From contig NZ_JBBKBG010000001.1 of the NCBI RefSeq assembly GCF_037892545.1, forward strand, positions 124,001 to 188,000: a stretch of 64,000 nt of DNA. Direction: 5' to 3'. The notes below the pieces were generated by a model. The model searched no databases. It was not told where the DNA came from and saw only the letters and a program-made list of their open reading frames with translations. Below are positions 1 to 9,072 of the stretch, piece by piece. The position numbers and the translations under genes are program-made. Position 1 is the first letter of the stretch. The number at the start of each line of letters is the position of its first letter. Origin of the DNA: Pseudogracilibacillus sp037892545 (GTDB taxonomy: Bacteria; Bacillota; Bacilli; Bacillales; Amphibacillaceae).

Positions 1-127
1 CACCAAATCTTTCATATGCTTGTAAACTATAATGTGAACAAGTAGGATAAAATCGACAGGTTGGTGGCTTAATAGGACTTATAAACTTTTGATAAAATCG
101 AACAATTCCCATGAATAAATGTTTCAT
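1..127 (-). CDS. yidD: YidD membrane-insertion efficiency factor (5' part only)
   Basis: Translation of the reverse strand reads into the left edge of the window. About 42 residues are visible, including RFYQKFISPIKPP followed by TCRFYPTCSHYS, the hallmark of the YidD family (FISP..PP.CR..PTCS.Y with paired cysteines). YidD proteins are short, basic, membrane-associated proteins thought to assist YidC-dependent insertion of inner-membrane proteins. I place the start at the ATG ending at 127; the ATGs at 130 and 112 are in the same frame and cannot be excluded. The gene is incomplete because the C-terminus lies outside the window. It runs in the same direction as plsY, 91 bases downstream of it. 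Confidence 0.85.
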   Translation of the reverse strand, partial: MKHLFMGIVRFYQKFISPIKPPTCRFYPTCSHYSLQAYERFG

Positions 128-170
128 CATGTTTCATAGACATCCTTTACAAAGAATAGATACTATCATT

Positions 171-200
171 AGTATACGTGAAGCAATAAAACAGATTCAA
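171..200 (-). promoter_or_regulatory. possible sigma-A promoter for yidD
   Basis: On the reverse strand TTGAAT (200-195) and TATACT (176-171) are separated by 18 nt, placing a start site roughly 35 nt upstream of the yidD start codon. The -10 overlaps a small dyad (ATACTA/TAGTAT). This is a consensus match only. Confidence 0.4.
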
Positions 201-218
201 TTATTTGGATTCGTACGT

Positions 219-812
219 TTACATCCATGTAATTTTAGGTTCAGTTTTATTTTTAATACGCTTTATATTTTCACGATGACGAATAATAACAAAAATTGTT
301 AAAAATAATATCATGCAAAATAGTAATAAATCGTGCAAAAACGCACTAATAATCGTTGCGATAACACCAGTTAACATCGATGATAAAGAAACATACTTCG
401 TTATTTTTAACGTAATTAAAAACGTTGCGACGATTGCTAAAAATAATAAAGGATTAATACCTAAAATAACTCCACCAGATGTAGCAACTGCTTTCCCACC
501 TTTAAATTTTGCGAAGATAGGATATGTATGACCAATTACAGCAAATATACCTATCAATAAACGGGACACTTCCACATCCATAAACATAGCTCCAATAAGA
601 GGAGCAATTGTTGCTAATGTTCCTTTTAAAATATCTGAAATTGTGACAATAATGCCAGCTTTTTTACCTAGAACACGAAAGGCATTCGTTGCCCCCATAT
701 TTTTACTTCCGTGTTCTCGAACATCTATATTGTAGCCGATTTTTCCTACAATTAACGCAGAAGGGATCGACCCTAATAAATAAGCGATAATAATAAAAAT
801 AACATATTCCAC
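219..812 (-). CDS. plsY: Glycerol-3-phosphate acyltransferase PlsY
   Basis: A 197-residue integral membrane protein with about five hydrophobic segments. PlsY transfers the acyl group from acyl-phosphate to sn-glycerol-3-phosphate, the first acylation of phospholipid synthesis. The sequence shows the conserved N-terminal GSIPSALIVGK motif and the GSKNMGATNAFRVLGKKAG motif (about residues 36-54), and the KFKGGKAVATSGG motif (about 103-115). Length matches the family (about 190-215). It faces away from yneT and parE, as in B. subtilis where plsY (yneS) sits beside yneT-parE-parC. The ribosome site before the ATG at 812 is weak. Confidence 0.96.
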   Translation of the reverse strand: MEYVIFIIIAYLLGSIPSALIVGKIGYNIDVREHGSKNMGATNAFRVLGKKAGIIVTISDILKGTLATIAPLIGAMFMDVEVSRLLIGIFAVIGHTYPIFAKFKGGKAVATSGGVILGINPLLFLAIVATFLITLKITKYVSLSSMLTGVIATIISAFLHDLLLFCMILFLTIFVIIRHRENIKRIKNKTEPKITWM

Positions 813-988
813 TTTCTCGTCCCACTTTCTTTTCTTTATTCTTTGTTCTAATTATTTAGTTTAGCATAATTTTTTATAAAACAGTACGAACAATGTTGAA
901 ATACGCAATATTTTTTAAATAGAGGAAAATATGGTAAAGTAAAGGTAATTAAATCGTTTTCAATTTACATATAAAGGTGGTATGTACA

Positions 989-1402
989 ATGACATGGAAA
1001 AATCCTCCAAATGAAACTATTAAAACAATTTTAAAAGAATCAAAAACAATTGCAATTGTCGGCTTATCTGATAATCCCGCTAGAACTTCTTATCAAATTG
1101 CTGAAGCAATGCAAAAAGCTGGCTACAAAATTATTCCAGTAAATCCAAAAGTTGATCAAGTACTAGGAGAAAAGGCATATACTAGATTAACTGACATTGA
1201 AGAAAAAATTGATATTATTAATGTATTTAGAAGATCAGAGTTTCTACCACAAGTTGCAGAGGAAGCAATTCAAACAGATTGTAAAGTTTTTTGGGCACAA
1301 CAAGGTGTATCAAATGAAGAAGCATATAAAACATTGAAAGAACATGAGTTTACTGTAATAATGGATTTATGTATAAAAGTGTTGCATGCAGTGTTATTAT
1401 AG
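989..1402 (+). CDS. yneT: CoA-binding protein, YneT family
   Basis: A small Rossmann-fold protein of 137 residues. The glycine-containing segment AIVGLSDNPARTSYQIAEAMQKAGYKIIPVNP is typical of the succinyl-CoA-synthetase-like CoA-binding domain (the sequence is longer than 20 residues only if both motif halves are joined; the key part is AIVGLSDNP near residue 26). The physiological role of YneT is unknown. I choose the ATG at 989 because AAAGGTGG (973-980) lies 8 nt upstream; an in-frame GTG at 977 overlaps that ribosome site. It precedes parE, separated by a terminator and a parE promoter, so it is probably transcribed alone. Confidence 0.9.
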   Translation: MTWKNPPNETIKTILKESKTIAIVGLSDNPARTSYQIAEAMQKAGYKIIPVNPKVDQVLGEKAYTRLTDIEEKIDIINVFRRSEFLPQVAEEAIQTDCKVFWAQQGVSNEEAYKTLKEHEFTVIMDLCIKVLHAVLL

Positions 1403-1414
1403 TAAAAGAGAACG

Positions 1415-1445
1415 AAAAGAGATGACACAATCGTCATCTCTTTTT
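1415..1445 (+). terminator. Terminator after yneT
   Basis: A 12-bp inverted repeat (AAAAGAGATGAC / GTCATCTCTTTT) with a 6-nt loop followed by T5: a strong intrinsic terminator. Confidence 0.9.
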
Positions 1446-1468
1446 ATTCGGTAAAATGTAATGAACAA

Positions 1469-1496
1469 TTGAAATCTGAATGAATAACCGTATAAT
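1469..1496 (+). promoter_or_regulatory. sigma-A promoter for parE-parC
   Basis: TTGAAA (1469-1474), a 16-nt spacer and TATAAT (1491-1496), just after the yneT terminator and about 45 nt before the parE start codon. Confidence 0.65.
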
Positions 1497-1541
1497 ATTT
1501 TATACAGTGATGGAAGTGAAAGTTAAAGGAGTCGAGGTACA

Positions 1542-3479
1542 TTGAGTGATACTTCTATGAATTATGATGAACAATCGATACAAGTATTAGAAGGACTAGA
1601 TGCCGTACGAAAAAGACCTGCAATGTATATTGGTAGTACGGATGTAAAAGGATTACATCATTTAGCTTATGAAATTATTGACAACGCAGTAGATGAAGCA
1701 TTAGCAGGGTACGGAAATGAAATTGATGTAATATTGCATAAAGATAATAGTGTCTCCATTAAAGATGATGGACGTGGTATTCCTACTGGACAACATGAAA
1801 CAGGAGTATCGACAACAGAAGTTATTTTCACCGTGTTACACGCAGGTGGAAAATTTGGCCAAGGTGGTTATAAGGCAAGTGGGGGGTTACATGGAGTTGG
1901 TGCAGCGGTTGTAAATGCATTAAGTGAATGGCTCGAAGTAACAACTTGTCGTAATGGAAAAAAATATACACAACGCTTTGAAAATGGAGGCCATCCTGTT
2001 GCTCCATTAAAAGAAGTCGGCAACACAAGACAAGTAGGGACACAAATTCGCTTTAAACCAGATCCGGCTATTTTTACAACGACGGAATATAAAGTCGAAA
2101 CAATTAGTGATCGTTTACGAGAGTCAGCGTTTTTATTAAGTGGTATTAAAATTACGCTGAAAGATGAACGTACGGATTTAGAAGAAGTATACCATTATGA
2201 AGATGGGCTTATTTCATTTATCAATTATTTAAATGAAGGAAAAGATTCTTTACACGATGTGCTTTCATTTTCAGGAAAGGAAGACGAAATCGAAGTCGAT
2301 ATTGCAATGCAGTTTTCAGATAGCTATGTAGAAAACATGCATTCATTCGTAAATAATGTTCGCACAAAAGACGGGGGTACACATGAAGTAGGAGCAAGAA
2401 GTGCAATTACAAGAACATTTAATGATTATGCAAGAAGAACAGATATTTTAAAAGAAAAAGATAAAAACTTAGATGGAAATGATATTCGTGAAGGATTAAT
2501 GATGGTCATTTCTGTTCGAGTTCCTGAAAAATATTTACAATTTGAAGGACAAACAAAAGGTAGATTAGGTACACCAGAAGTTCGTTCTGTCGTCGACAGT
2601 GTCGTTTCTGAAAAACTGACATATTTTTTAGAGGAAAACAGAGAAATCGCTAAAAGCTTATTAACGAAAGCGATTAAAGCAAAAGAAGCTCGAGAGGCTG
2701 CACAAAAAGCAAGAGAAGATGCACGGAATGGGAAGAAAAGAAAACGTAATGATACTTTATTAAGTGGAAAATTAACACCTGCACAATCACGTGATTACAC
2801 TAAAAACGAACTGTTTCTAGTTGAGGGTGATTCAGCTGGTGGATCTGCCAAGCAAGGAAGAGACCGAGTTTTTCAAGCGATTTTACCGTTACGAGGAAAA
2901 GTAATTAATACGGAAAAAGCAAAATTAGAAGATGTTATGAAAAATGAAGAAATTGCTACGATAATTCATACGATTGGAGCTGGTGTTGGCTCTGACTTTA
3001 ATGTCGATAATGCTCGGTATGATAAAATCATTATCATGACAGATGCAGATACGGATGGGGCACATATTCAAGTATTACTATTGACTTTTTTCTATCGTCA
3101 TATGCGCCCCCTTATTGAGGCGGGAAAAGTATATATCGCTTTACCACCTTTATATAAAATTTCTAAAGGAAAAGGAAAAAAAGAACAAATTATTTACGCT
3201 TGGGAAGAAAAAGAACTTGAACAAGCGATTAAAAAATTCAAATCCGGCTATATGATTCAGCGTTATAAAGGTCTAGGAGAAATGAATGCAGACCAGCTAT
3301 GGGAAACAACGATGAATCCTACAACGCGTACATTAGTACGTGTAACGATGGATAATATGGCACAAGCTGAAAGAAGAGTAACGACATTAATGGGGGACAA
3401 GGTGGCACCACGTCGTTCATGGATTGAAGAAAATGTCGCTTTCGGTTTAGAGGAAGATGAAAACATACTAGATAAATAA
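1542..3479 (+). CDS. parE: DNA topoisomerase IV subunit B (ParE)
   Basis: The 645-residue ATPase subunit of topoisomerase IV, which decatenates and relaxes chromosomal DNA with ParC. The GHKL ATPase domain is at the N-terminus (EIIDNAVDEALAG near residue 48, DDGRGIP near 76, GLHGVGAAVVNALS near 115). The TOPRIM domain carries EGDSAGGSA (about residue 428) and the metal-binding DADTDGAH (about 501). The QRYKGLGEMN motif is near the C-terminus. Translation likely starts at TTG 1542, 10 nt after AAAGGAG; an in-frame ATG lies five codons downstream. parC follows after about 30 nt, so the two are co-transcribed. ParE rather than GyrB is supported by the adjacent parC and the yneT/plsY context. Confidence 0.97.
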   Translation: MSDTSMNYDEQSIQVLEGLDAVRKRPAMYIGSTDVKGLHHLAYEIIDNAVDEALAGYGNEIDVILHKDNSVSIKDDGRGIPTGQHETGVSTTEVIFTVLHAGGKFGQGGYKASGGLHGVGAAVVNALSEWLEVTTCRNGKKYTQRFENGGHPVAPLKEVGNTRQVGTQIRFKPDPAIFTTTEYKVETISDRLRESAFLLSGIKITLKDERTDLEEVYHYEDGLISFINYLNEGKDSLHDVLSFSGKEDEIEVDIAMQFSDSYVENMHSFVNNVRTKDGGTHEVGARSAITRTFNDYARRTDILKEKDKNLDGNDIREGLMMVISVRVPEKYLQFEGQTKGRLGTPEVRSVVDSVVSEKLTYFLEENREIAKSLLTKAIKAKEAREAAQKAREDARNGKKRKRNDTLLSGKLTPAQSRDYTKNELFLVEGDSAGGSAKQGRDRVFQAILPLRGKVINTEKAKLEDVMKNEEIATIIHTIGAGVGSDFNVDNARYDKIIIMTDADTDGAHIQVLLLTFFYRHMRPLIEAGKVYIALPPLYKISKGKGKKEQIIYAWEEKELEQAIKKFKSGYMIQRYKGLGEMNADQLWETTMNPTTRTLVRVTMDNMAQAERRVTTLMGDKVAPRRSWIEENVAFGLEEDENILDK

Positions 3480-3508
3480 GATTTTGAACGTGTAAAAGGA
3501 GAATGATT

Positions 3509-5959
3509 ATGTCTCAAGCAAATCAATTCATTGAATTACCTCTTGAAGACGTCATCGGGGACCGTTTTGGTCGTTATAGTAAATATATTATTCAAGACCG
3601 AGCACTCCCAGATGTACGTGATGGATTAAAACCTGTACAACGTCGTATTTTATATGCAATGCATATGGATAAAAATACACATGATAAAAACTTTCGTAAA
3701 GCCGCGAAAACCGTCGGGACCGTGATCGGTAACTATCATCCACATGGAGATATATCCGTTTATGATGCGATGGTCCGATTAAGTCAAAATTGGAAAATGC
3801 GTTATGAATTAGTGGAAATGCACGGGAATAATGGAAGTATTGATGGTGATCCTGCAGCAGCCATGCGTTATACGGAAGCTCGTTTATCAAAAATAACGAC
3901 AGAGTTACTAAAAGATATTGAAAAGGAAACGGTCGATTTCATTCCTAACTTTGATGATACGACAGAGGAACCGACTGTTTTTCCAGCTAAATTACCCAAC
4001 CTGTTAATTAATGGTTCTACAGGTATATCAGCTGGTTATGCGACAAATATTCCACCACATAATTTAGCAGAAGTGATTGACGCAGTTGTATTGAAAATGG
4101 AGCAACCAAATGCAACTGTCGATGAGTTAATGACTAAAATAAAAGGTCCAGACTTTCCAACCGGTGGAATTGTACAAGGGGTCGATGGCATAAAACAAGC
4201 ATTTGAAACAGGAAAAGGTCGCGTGATTTTACGTGGTAATGCAACCATTGAAAAAGGAAAAGGAAACCGTGAACAAATCGTGATCGATGAAATTCCTTAT
4301 GATGTAAACAAAGCTACCTTAGTCCGTAAAATGGATGAACTTCATGCAGAAAGAAAAGTAGAAGGGATTCAAGAAGTACGGGATGAAACAGACCGTGAGG
4401 GATTGAGAATTGTTATCGAATTGCGTAAAGATGCAGATGCAGAAGGTATTTTAAACTTCATGTATAAAAATACCGACTTACAAGTGTCCTACAATTATAA
4501 TATGGTTGCGATTGAAGATAAAACACCAAAGCTATTGTCGTTACCAGCTGTGTTAGATGCATATATTGCTCACCAAAAAGATGTCATTACAAGACAAACG
4601 ACATTCGACCTTAAAAAAGCAAAAGAGCGGGCGCATATTGTAGAAGGTTTAATGACAGCTATTTCTATTTTAGATGAATTAATTCATCTCATCCGCCATT
4701 CTGAAAACAAAGCAGATGCTAAACAAAAAATGATTGCTCGCTATAAATTTTCAGATGAACAAGCTGAAGCAATTTTGGCATTGCAATTATATCGTTTAAC
4801 GAATACGGATATTACATTATTACAAGAAGAAAAAGATACGTTAGAAAAACATATTGCTCAGTATGAAGCGATTTTAGCAAGTCCTAAAAAGCTATTAAAT
4901 ACGATTAAAAATGAATTAAAACGAATTAAAAAAGAATATAAAACAGAACGTCTTACTAAAATTGAAGCGGAAATTGAAGAAATCAATATTAATATTGAAG
5001 TAACCATTCCAAATGAAACGGTCGTCGTTTCCGTAACAAAAGAAGGGTATGTGAAACGTACTAGCCTTCGTTCTTATGCCGCTTCCAATAAAGAAGATTT
5101 AACGATGAAACCTACTGACCATCTATTACGCTTAATGGAGATAGATACGACTGATAACCTCCTAATTTTTACGAACCTTGGAAAATATATTTGTATTCCG
5201 GTATATGAGTTACAAGATATTAGGTGGAAAGATATGGGGATTCATTTATCAAATATGACGACGATGGAACAGCATGAAGAAGTCGTTCAATGTATTCCTG
5301 TGCGAGAATTTTCCAACAAAAAGTTTATTTTATTCTTCACTAAACAAGGAATGGTGAAAAAATCAACCCAAGATTTGTATGAGTCAAATCGTTATAGTCG
5401 TAGTTTAATTGCTTTAAACTTACGTGATGGCGATGAAGTCGTTAACGTCTTTGAAACAGATGGAAAACAAGATATCTTTATTGCAACACATTTAGGATAT
5501 GGTTTATGGTTTAATGAAGCAGATATTAGTCCCATCGGACAACGTGCCCTCGGTGTCATAGGTATTCAATTAAAAGATGATGATTATGTCGTAAATGGTC
5601 AAATTTTACATGAATCTGAAGATCCAAACTTAATTATCGTAACACAAAGAGGTGCATGTAAACGAATGACATTGCAAGTTTTTGAACGTTCTTCTAGAGC
5701 TAGACGGGGTGTAATGATGCTTCGGGAATTAAAATCAAAACCACATCGTATTCAAGGATTTTTTATTTTAGAAAAAGATGAAAAATTACACTTCATTACA
5801 TCAGATGAAGAAAAAGTAGAATTAATTCCATATGGATTACCAATTAGTGATAGACAAAGTAACGGTTCCTTCGTCATTGATACAGAAAACGAAGGAAATA
5901 TTCAAGAAATTGTAACAGACACACCATATGAAAAAATATTTGATATAGAAGAAAATTAA
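3509..5959 (+). CDS. parC: DNA topoisomerase IV subunit A (ParC)
   Basis: The 816-residue DNA cleavage subunit of topoisomerase IV. The winged-helix domain contains DGLKPVQRRILYAM (about residues 38-51) and the catalytic tyrosine in AMRYTEARLS (about Tyr121). A long coiled-coil tower is followed by a C-terminal beta-pinwheel domain of degenerate repeats. The ATG at 3509 is preferred because AAAAGGAG (3494-3501) is 7-8 nt upstream; the in-frame ATG at 3503 is too close to that site. The quinolone-resistance region reads HPHGDISVYDAMVR, with no obvious resistance substitution. The gene follows parE directly. Confidence 0.97.
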   Translation: MSQANQFIELPLEDVIGDRFGRYSKYIIQDRALPDVRDGLKPVQRRILYAMHMDKNTHDKNFRKAAKTVGTVIGNYHPHGDISVYDAMVRLSQNWKMRYELVEMHGNNGSIDGDPAAAMRYTEARLSKITTELLKDIEKETVDFIPNFDDTTEEPTVFPAKLPNLLINGSTGISAGYATNIPPHNLAEVIDAVVLKMEQPNATVDELMTKIKGPDFPTGGIVQGVDGIKQAFETGKGRVILRGNATIEKGKGNREQIVIDEIPYDVNKATLVRKMDELHAERKVEGIQEVRDETDREGLRIVIELRKDADAEGILNFMYKNTDLQVSYNYNMVAIEDKTPKLLSLPAVLDAYIAHQKDVITRQTTFDLKKAKERAHIVEGLMTAISILDELIHLIRHSENKADAKQKMIARYKFSDEQAEAILALQLYRLTNTDITLLQEEKDTLEKHIAQYEAILASPKKLLNTIKNELKRIKKEYKTERLTKIEAEIEEININIEVTIPNETVVVSVTKEGYVKRTSLRSYAASNKEDLTMKPTDHLLRLMEIDTTDNLLIFTNLGKYICIPVYELQDIRWKDMGIHLSNMTTMEQHEEVVQCIPVREFSNKKFILFFTKQGMVKKSTQDLYESNRYSRSLIALNLRDGDEVVNVFETDGKQDIFIATHLGYGLWFNEADISPIGQRALGVIGIQLKDDDYVVNGQILHESEDPNLIIVTQRGACKRMTLQVFERSSRARRGVMMLRELKSKPHRIQGFFILEKDEKLHFITSDEEKVELIPYGLPISDRQSNGSFVIDTENEGNIQEIVTDTPYEKIFDIEEN

Positions 5960-5965
5960 TAAAAG

Positions 5966-6026
5966 AGGCTTTTCGTAATAAATAGCAATTTTCATATGTG
6001 CATATTACGGGAAGCCTTTCGATTTT
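5966..6026 (+). terminator. Terminator after parC
   Basis: A 15-bp stem (5966-5980 with 6003-6017, two G-T pairs) and a 22-nt loop, followed by a T-rich stretch. The long loop makes it less canonical. Confidence 0.65.
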
Positions 6027-6175
6027 ATGTATAAAAAAGAGTGATATTTTATAAGAATATTAATATTTTTATACCAGGTCATAATTAATATTGTGCAATA
6101 ATCGAATAAATGTATTAAAATAAGAATACTTATACGTTTATACATAAAGAGAGAAAATTTAAGAGGAGGAAGAAC

Positions 6176-7318
6176 ATGAATTTTGAATTTACGAAAGAAC
6201 AAGAGATGATTCGTCAAATGGTTCGTGATTTTGCAAATGATGTCATTGCACCACGCGCTATTGAGATTGACCGGGATGCGAAATTTCCAAAAGACATCTT
6301 TGATCAAATGGGTGAATTAGGTTTGTTAGGATTGCCAATTCCAGAAGAATATGGTGGTGCTGGTGCAGATACAATTTCATATGCATTAGCAGTAGAAGAA
6401 ATTGGTCGTGTATGTGGAAGTACTGGATTAAGTTATGCAGCTGCTGTTTCTTTAGGTGCTTCCCCAATTAATATGTTCGGAACCGAAACACAAAAAAAGA
6501 CGTATTTACAACCTTTAGCTGAAGGACGTGCATTAGCTTCTTTCGGTTTAACGGAACCGAATGCAGGATCAGATGCGGGTGGAACAAAAACTACTGCTGT
6601 TTTAGAAGGCGATCAGTATGTCATTAATGGTGAAAAATGTTTTATTACGAATGCTAGTTTTGCAGAAACATTAATTGTTACAGCAGTTACAGGTAAAAAC
6701 GAAAAAGGACGTAATGTTATTTCCGCATTTATCGTACCAACAAATACGAAAGGGGTAACAATTACGAGTAACTACGATAAAATGGGAGTTCGTGGTTCTG
6801 ATACTGCAGAGATCGTTTTAGAAGATGTTCGTATCCCGAAAGAAAACTTATTAGGAGACAAAGAAGCTGGATTTAAACAGTTTTTAAAAACATTAGATGG
6901 TGGTCGTATTTCAATTGGTGCACTAGGAGTAGGTATTGCGCAAGCAGCATTAGATCGTGCATTAGCATATGCAAAAGAGCGTACTCAATTCGGAAAGCCG
7001 ATTAGTAGTTTTCAAGCAATTCAATTTAAATTAGCTAATATGGCGATGGAAGTTGAATTAGCTAGAAATATGGTAATAAAAGCTGCTTGGTTGAAAGACC
7101 GAGGGAAAGCTTTTTCAAAAGAAGCAGCATATGCCAAATTATTTGCAACTGAAACGGCTGTACGCTCAGCAGATGAAGCTATTCAAATCCATGGCGGATA
7201 TGGTTATATGAGAGAATATGAAGTAGAAAGATTGCTTCGTGATGCAAAATTGCTCGTTATTGGAGAAGGTACATCTGAAGTCCAACGTGTCGTTATTGCA
7301 CGACACTTAGGTTGTTAA
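6176..7318 (+). CDS. yngJ: Acyl-CoA dehydrogenase (YngJ-like)
   Basis: A 380-residue FAD-dependent acyl-CoA dehydrogenase, which introduces the alpha,beta double bond into an acyl-CoA. The substrate is probably a short branched acyl-CoA such as isovaleryl-CoA, inferred from the downstream genes. It shows the signature ASFGLTEPNAGSDAGG (about 121-136), the FAD-site motif IQIHGGYGYMREYEVERL, and a GEGTSE motif whose Glu364 aligns with the catalytic base of this family. AGGAGG precedes the ATG by 7 nt. First gene of a yng/liu-type cluster; the acyl-CoA synthetase follows after 16 nt. A weak sigma-E-like pair (ATGTATT at 6110, 14 nt, TATACGTT at 6131) lies upstream; in B. subtilis the yng operon is reported to be mother-cell expressed. 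Confidence 0.93.
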   Translation: MNFEFTKEQEMIRQMVRDFANDVIAPRAIEIDRDAKFPKDIFDQMGELGLLGLPIPEEYGGAGADTISYALAVEEIGRVCGSTGLSYAAAVSLGASPINMFGTETQKKTYLQPLAEGRALASFGLTEPNAGSDAGGTKTTAVLEGDQYVINGEKCFITNASFAETLIVTAVTGKNEKGRNVISAFIVPTNTKGVTITSNYDKMGVRGSDTAEIVLEDVRIPKENLLGDKEAGFKQFLKTLDGGRISIGALGVGIAQAALDRALAYAKERTQFGKPISSFQAIQFKLANMAMEVELARNMVIKAAWLKDRGKAFSKEAAYAKLFATETAVRSADEAIQIHGGYGYMREYEVERLLRDAKLLVIGEGTSEVQRVVIARHLGC

Positions 7319-7334
7319 TGTTGGAGGGTAATAT

Positions 7335-8972
7335 ATGAACTTTATGGAACATACTATCGGACAATTATTGGAACGGCAAGTAGAAAAACATCCGAACCAT
7401 GAGGCTTTAGTTTATCCCGAACATGGTTTACGTTTAACGTATGAACAGTTTAATAATCGTGTAAATGACTTTGCCAAAGGATTAGTATCTATCGGTATCA
7501 AAAAAGGGGACCATATCGCAGTTTGGTCTGATAATAAAGTTGAATGGATTATTTCGCAATTTGCAACTGCAAAAATTGGTGCGGTACTTGTTACGGTTAA
7601 TACGAACTATCAAGCATTTGAATTAGAATATTTATTGCAACAATCAGATGCAACGACATTAATTATGGCGAACCATTATAAACATACGAACTACTTAGAT
7701 ATTTTAGAAAAAATATGCCCGTCATTAAAAACATCTGAAAAAGGAAAGCTACAATCCGAAACATTGCCATATTTAAAAAATATTATCGTCATGGATGAAG
7801 AATCGCGTAATTTTGCATTCACATTTTCAGATATAAGCGATAAAGGAGAAACTGTTGAAGCAGATGTATTCGAAAATCGCAAAAATAGTTTACATTATGA
7901 TGATGTCATTAATATGCAATATACTTCTGGAACGACAGGATTTCCTAAAGGTGTTATGTTATCTCATTACAATATCATCAACAATGCGAAACGAATTGGG
8001 GACAGAATGCGTTTAACAAACGAAGATCGTTTATGTATTCCAGTACCATTTTTTCATACATTTGGTTGTGTATTAGGTATTTTAACAGCAGTTGTTAAAG
8101 GATCTACGATGGTCATTGTTGAACAATTTAATGCAAAAAAAGTATTAGAAGCGGTCGCATCAGAAAAATGTACAGCGCTACACGGAGTACCGACGATGTT
8201 TATTGCAGAATTAAATGAGCCTAATTTTGCTGAATATGATTTAAGTCATTTGCGTACAGGTATTATGGCTGGATCTAACTGTCCAATTGAAGTAATGCAA
8301 GCAGTAATGGATAAAATGGGAGCGAACGAAATTACGATTGCTTACGGTCTGACAGAAACATCTCCCGTCATTACACAAACAACCGTAGATGATCCGGTAG
8401 AATTACGCGTTAGTACCGTAGGAAAAATTCATCCCGATATAGAAGCAAAAATCATCGACCCAGAAACGAAGGAAGAACTGCCGCCAAATGAGCAAGGTGA
8501 ACTCATTACACGTGGTTACCATGTGATGAAGGGATATTATAAAAATGAAGCAGCAACAAAAGAGGCGATGGATGAAAATGGGTGGCTACATTCAGGTGAT
8601 TTAGCGAAAGTAGATGAAAATGGCTATTATTCGATTACTGGGCGTATCAAAGATGTCATCATTCGTGGTGGGGAAAATATTTATCCACGTGAAATTGAAG
8701 AATTTTTATACCGTCATCCAGAAATTATTGATGTGCAAGTGATCGGCATTCCAGATGAAAAATATGGGGAAGTCGTTATGGCTTGTATTAAACGAAAAGA
8801 AAGTAGTGAAGTGACAGAGGAAGCTATAAGACAATTTTGTTTAGACAATATTTCATGGCACAAAGTTCCAAAGTTTATTCACTTCTTTGAAACGTATCCA
8901 ATGACAGCTAGTGGGAAAATCCAAAAATACAAATTACGTGAACAATGTATAGATATCGTTAAAAACAAATAG
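7335..8972 (+). CDS. yngI: Acyl-CoA synthetase, AMP-forming (YngI-like)
   Basis: A 545-residue ANL-superfamily enzyme that activates a carboxylic acid to its CoA thioester via an acyl-adenylate. Visible motifs are the ATP-binding TSGTTGFPKGV (about 197-207), YGLTETSPV (about 338), GWLHSGDLA (about 416), and GRIKDVIIRGGENIYPREIEE (hinge and A8 motif, given here in two parts: GRIKDVIIRGG and ENIYPREIEE). The C-terminal SGKIQKYKLRE carries the catalytic lysine. GGAGGG precedes the ATG by 7 nt. The length fits the YngI/FadD-like group. The acid substrate cannot be read from sequence; a branched or short-to-medium chain acid fits the cluster. A terminator follows. Confidence 0.92.
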   Translation: MNFMEHTIGQLLERQVEKHPNHEALVYPEHGLRLTYEQFNNRVNDFAKGLVSIGIKKGDHIAVWSDNKVEWIISQFATAKIGAVLVTVNTNYQAFELEYLLQQSDATTLIMANHYKHTNYLDILEKICPSLKTSEKGKLQSETLPYLKNIIVMDEESRNFAFTFSDISDKGETVEADVFENRKNSLHYDDVINMQYTSGTTGFPKGVMLSHYNIINNAKRIGDRMRLTNEDRLCIPVPFFHTFGCVLGILTAVVKGSTMVIVEQFNAKKVLEAVASEKCTALHGVPTMFIAELNEPNFAEYDLSHLRTGIMAGSNCPIEVMQAVMDKMGANEITIAYGLTETSPVITQTTVDDPVELRVSTVGKIHPDIEAKIIDPETKEELPPNEQGELITRGYHVMKGYYKNEAATKEAMDENGWLHSGDLAKVDENGYYSITGRIKDVIIRGGENIYPREIEEFLYRHPEIIDVQVIGIPDEKYGEVVMACIKRKESSEVTEEAIRQFCLDNISWHKVPKFIHFFETYPMTASGKIQKYKLREQCIDIVKNK

Positions 8973-8974
8973 AG

Positions 8975-9020
8975 AAAAAACAGGAACTTTACGTCATGGC
9001 GATGTATCGTTCCTGTTTTT
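8975..9020. terminator. Bidirectional terminator between yngI and the opposing methyltransferase gene
   Basis: A 12-bp perfect stem (AAAAACAGGAAC / GTTCCTGTTTTT) with a 21-nt loop. A- and T-runs on both flanks let it serve both converging genes. Confidence 0.85.
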
Positions 9021-9072
9021 GTATCAATTTATTTGATGGGAGCAATTGAGACACCTCTTACCTTATTGCAAC

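Noticed and set aside
6060..6170. Firm sigma-E promoter for the yngJ-like gene
   Set aside because: The pair ATGTATT/TATACGTT matches too few consensus positions to list as a feature; kept only as a remark.
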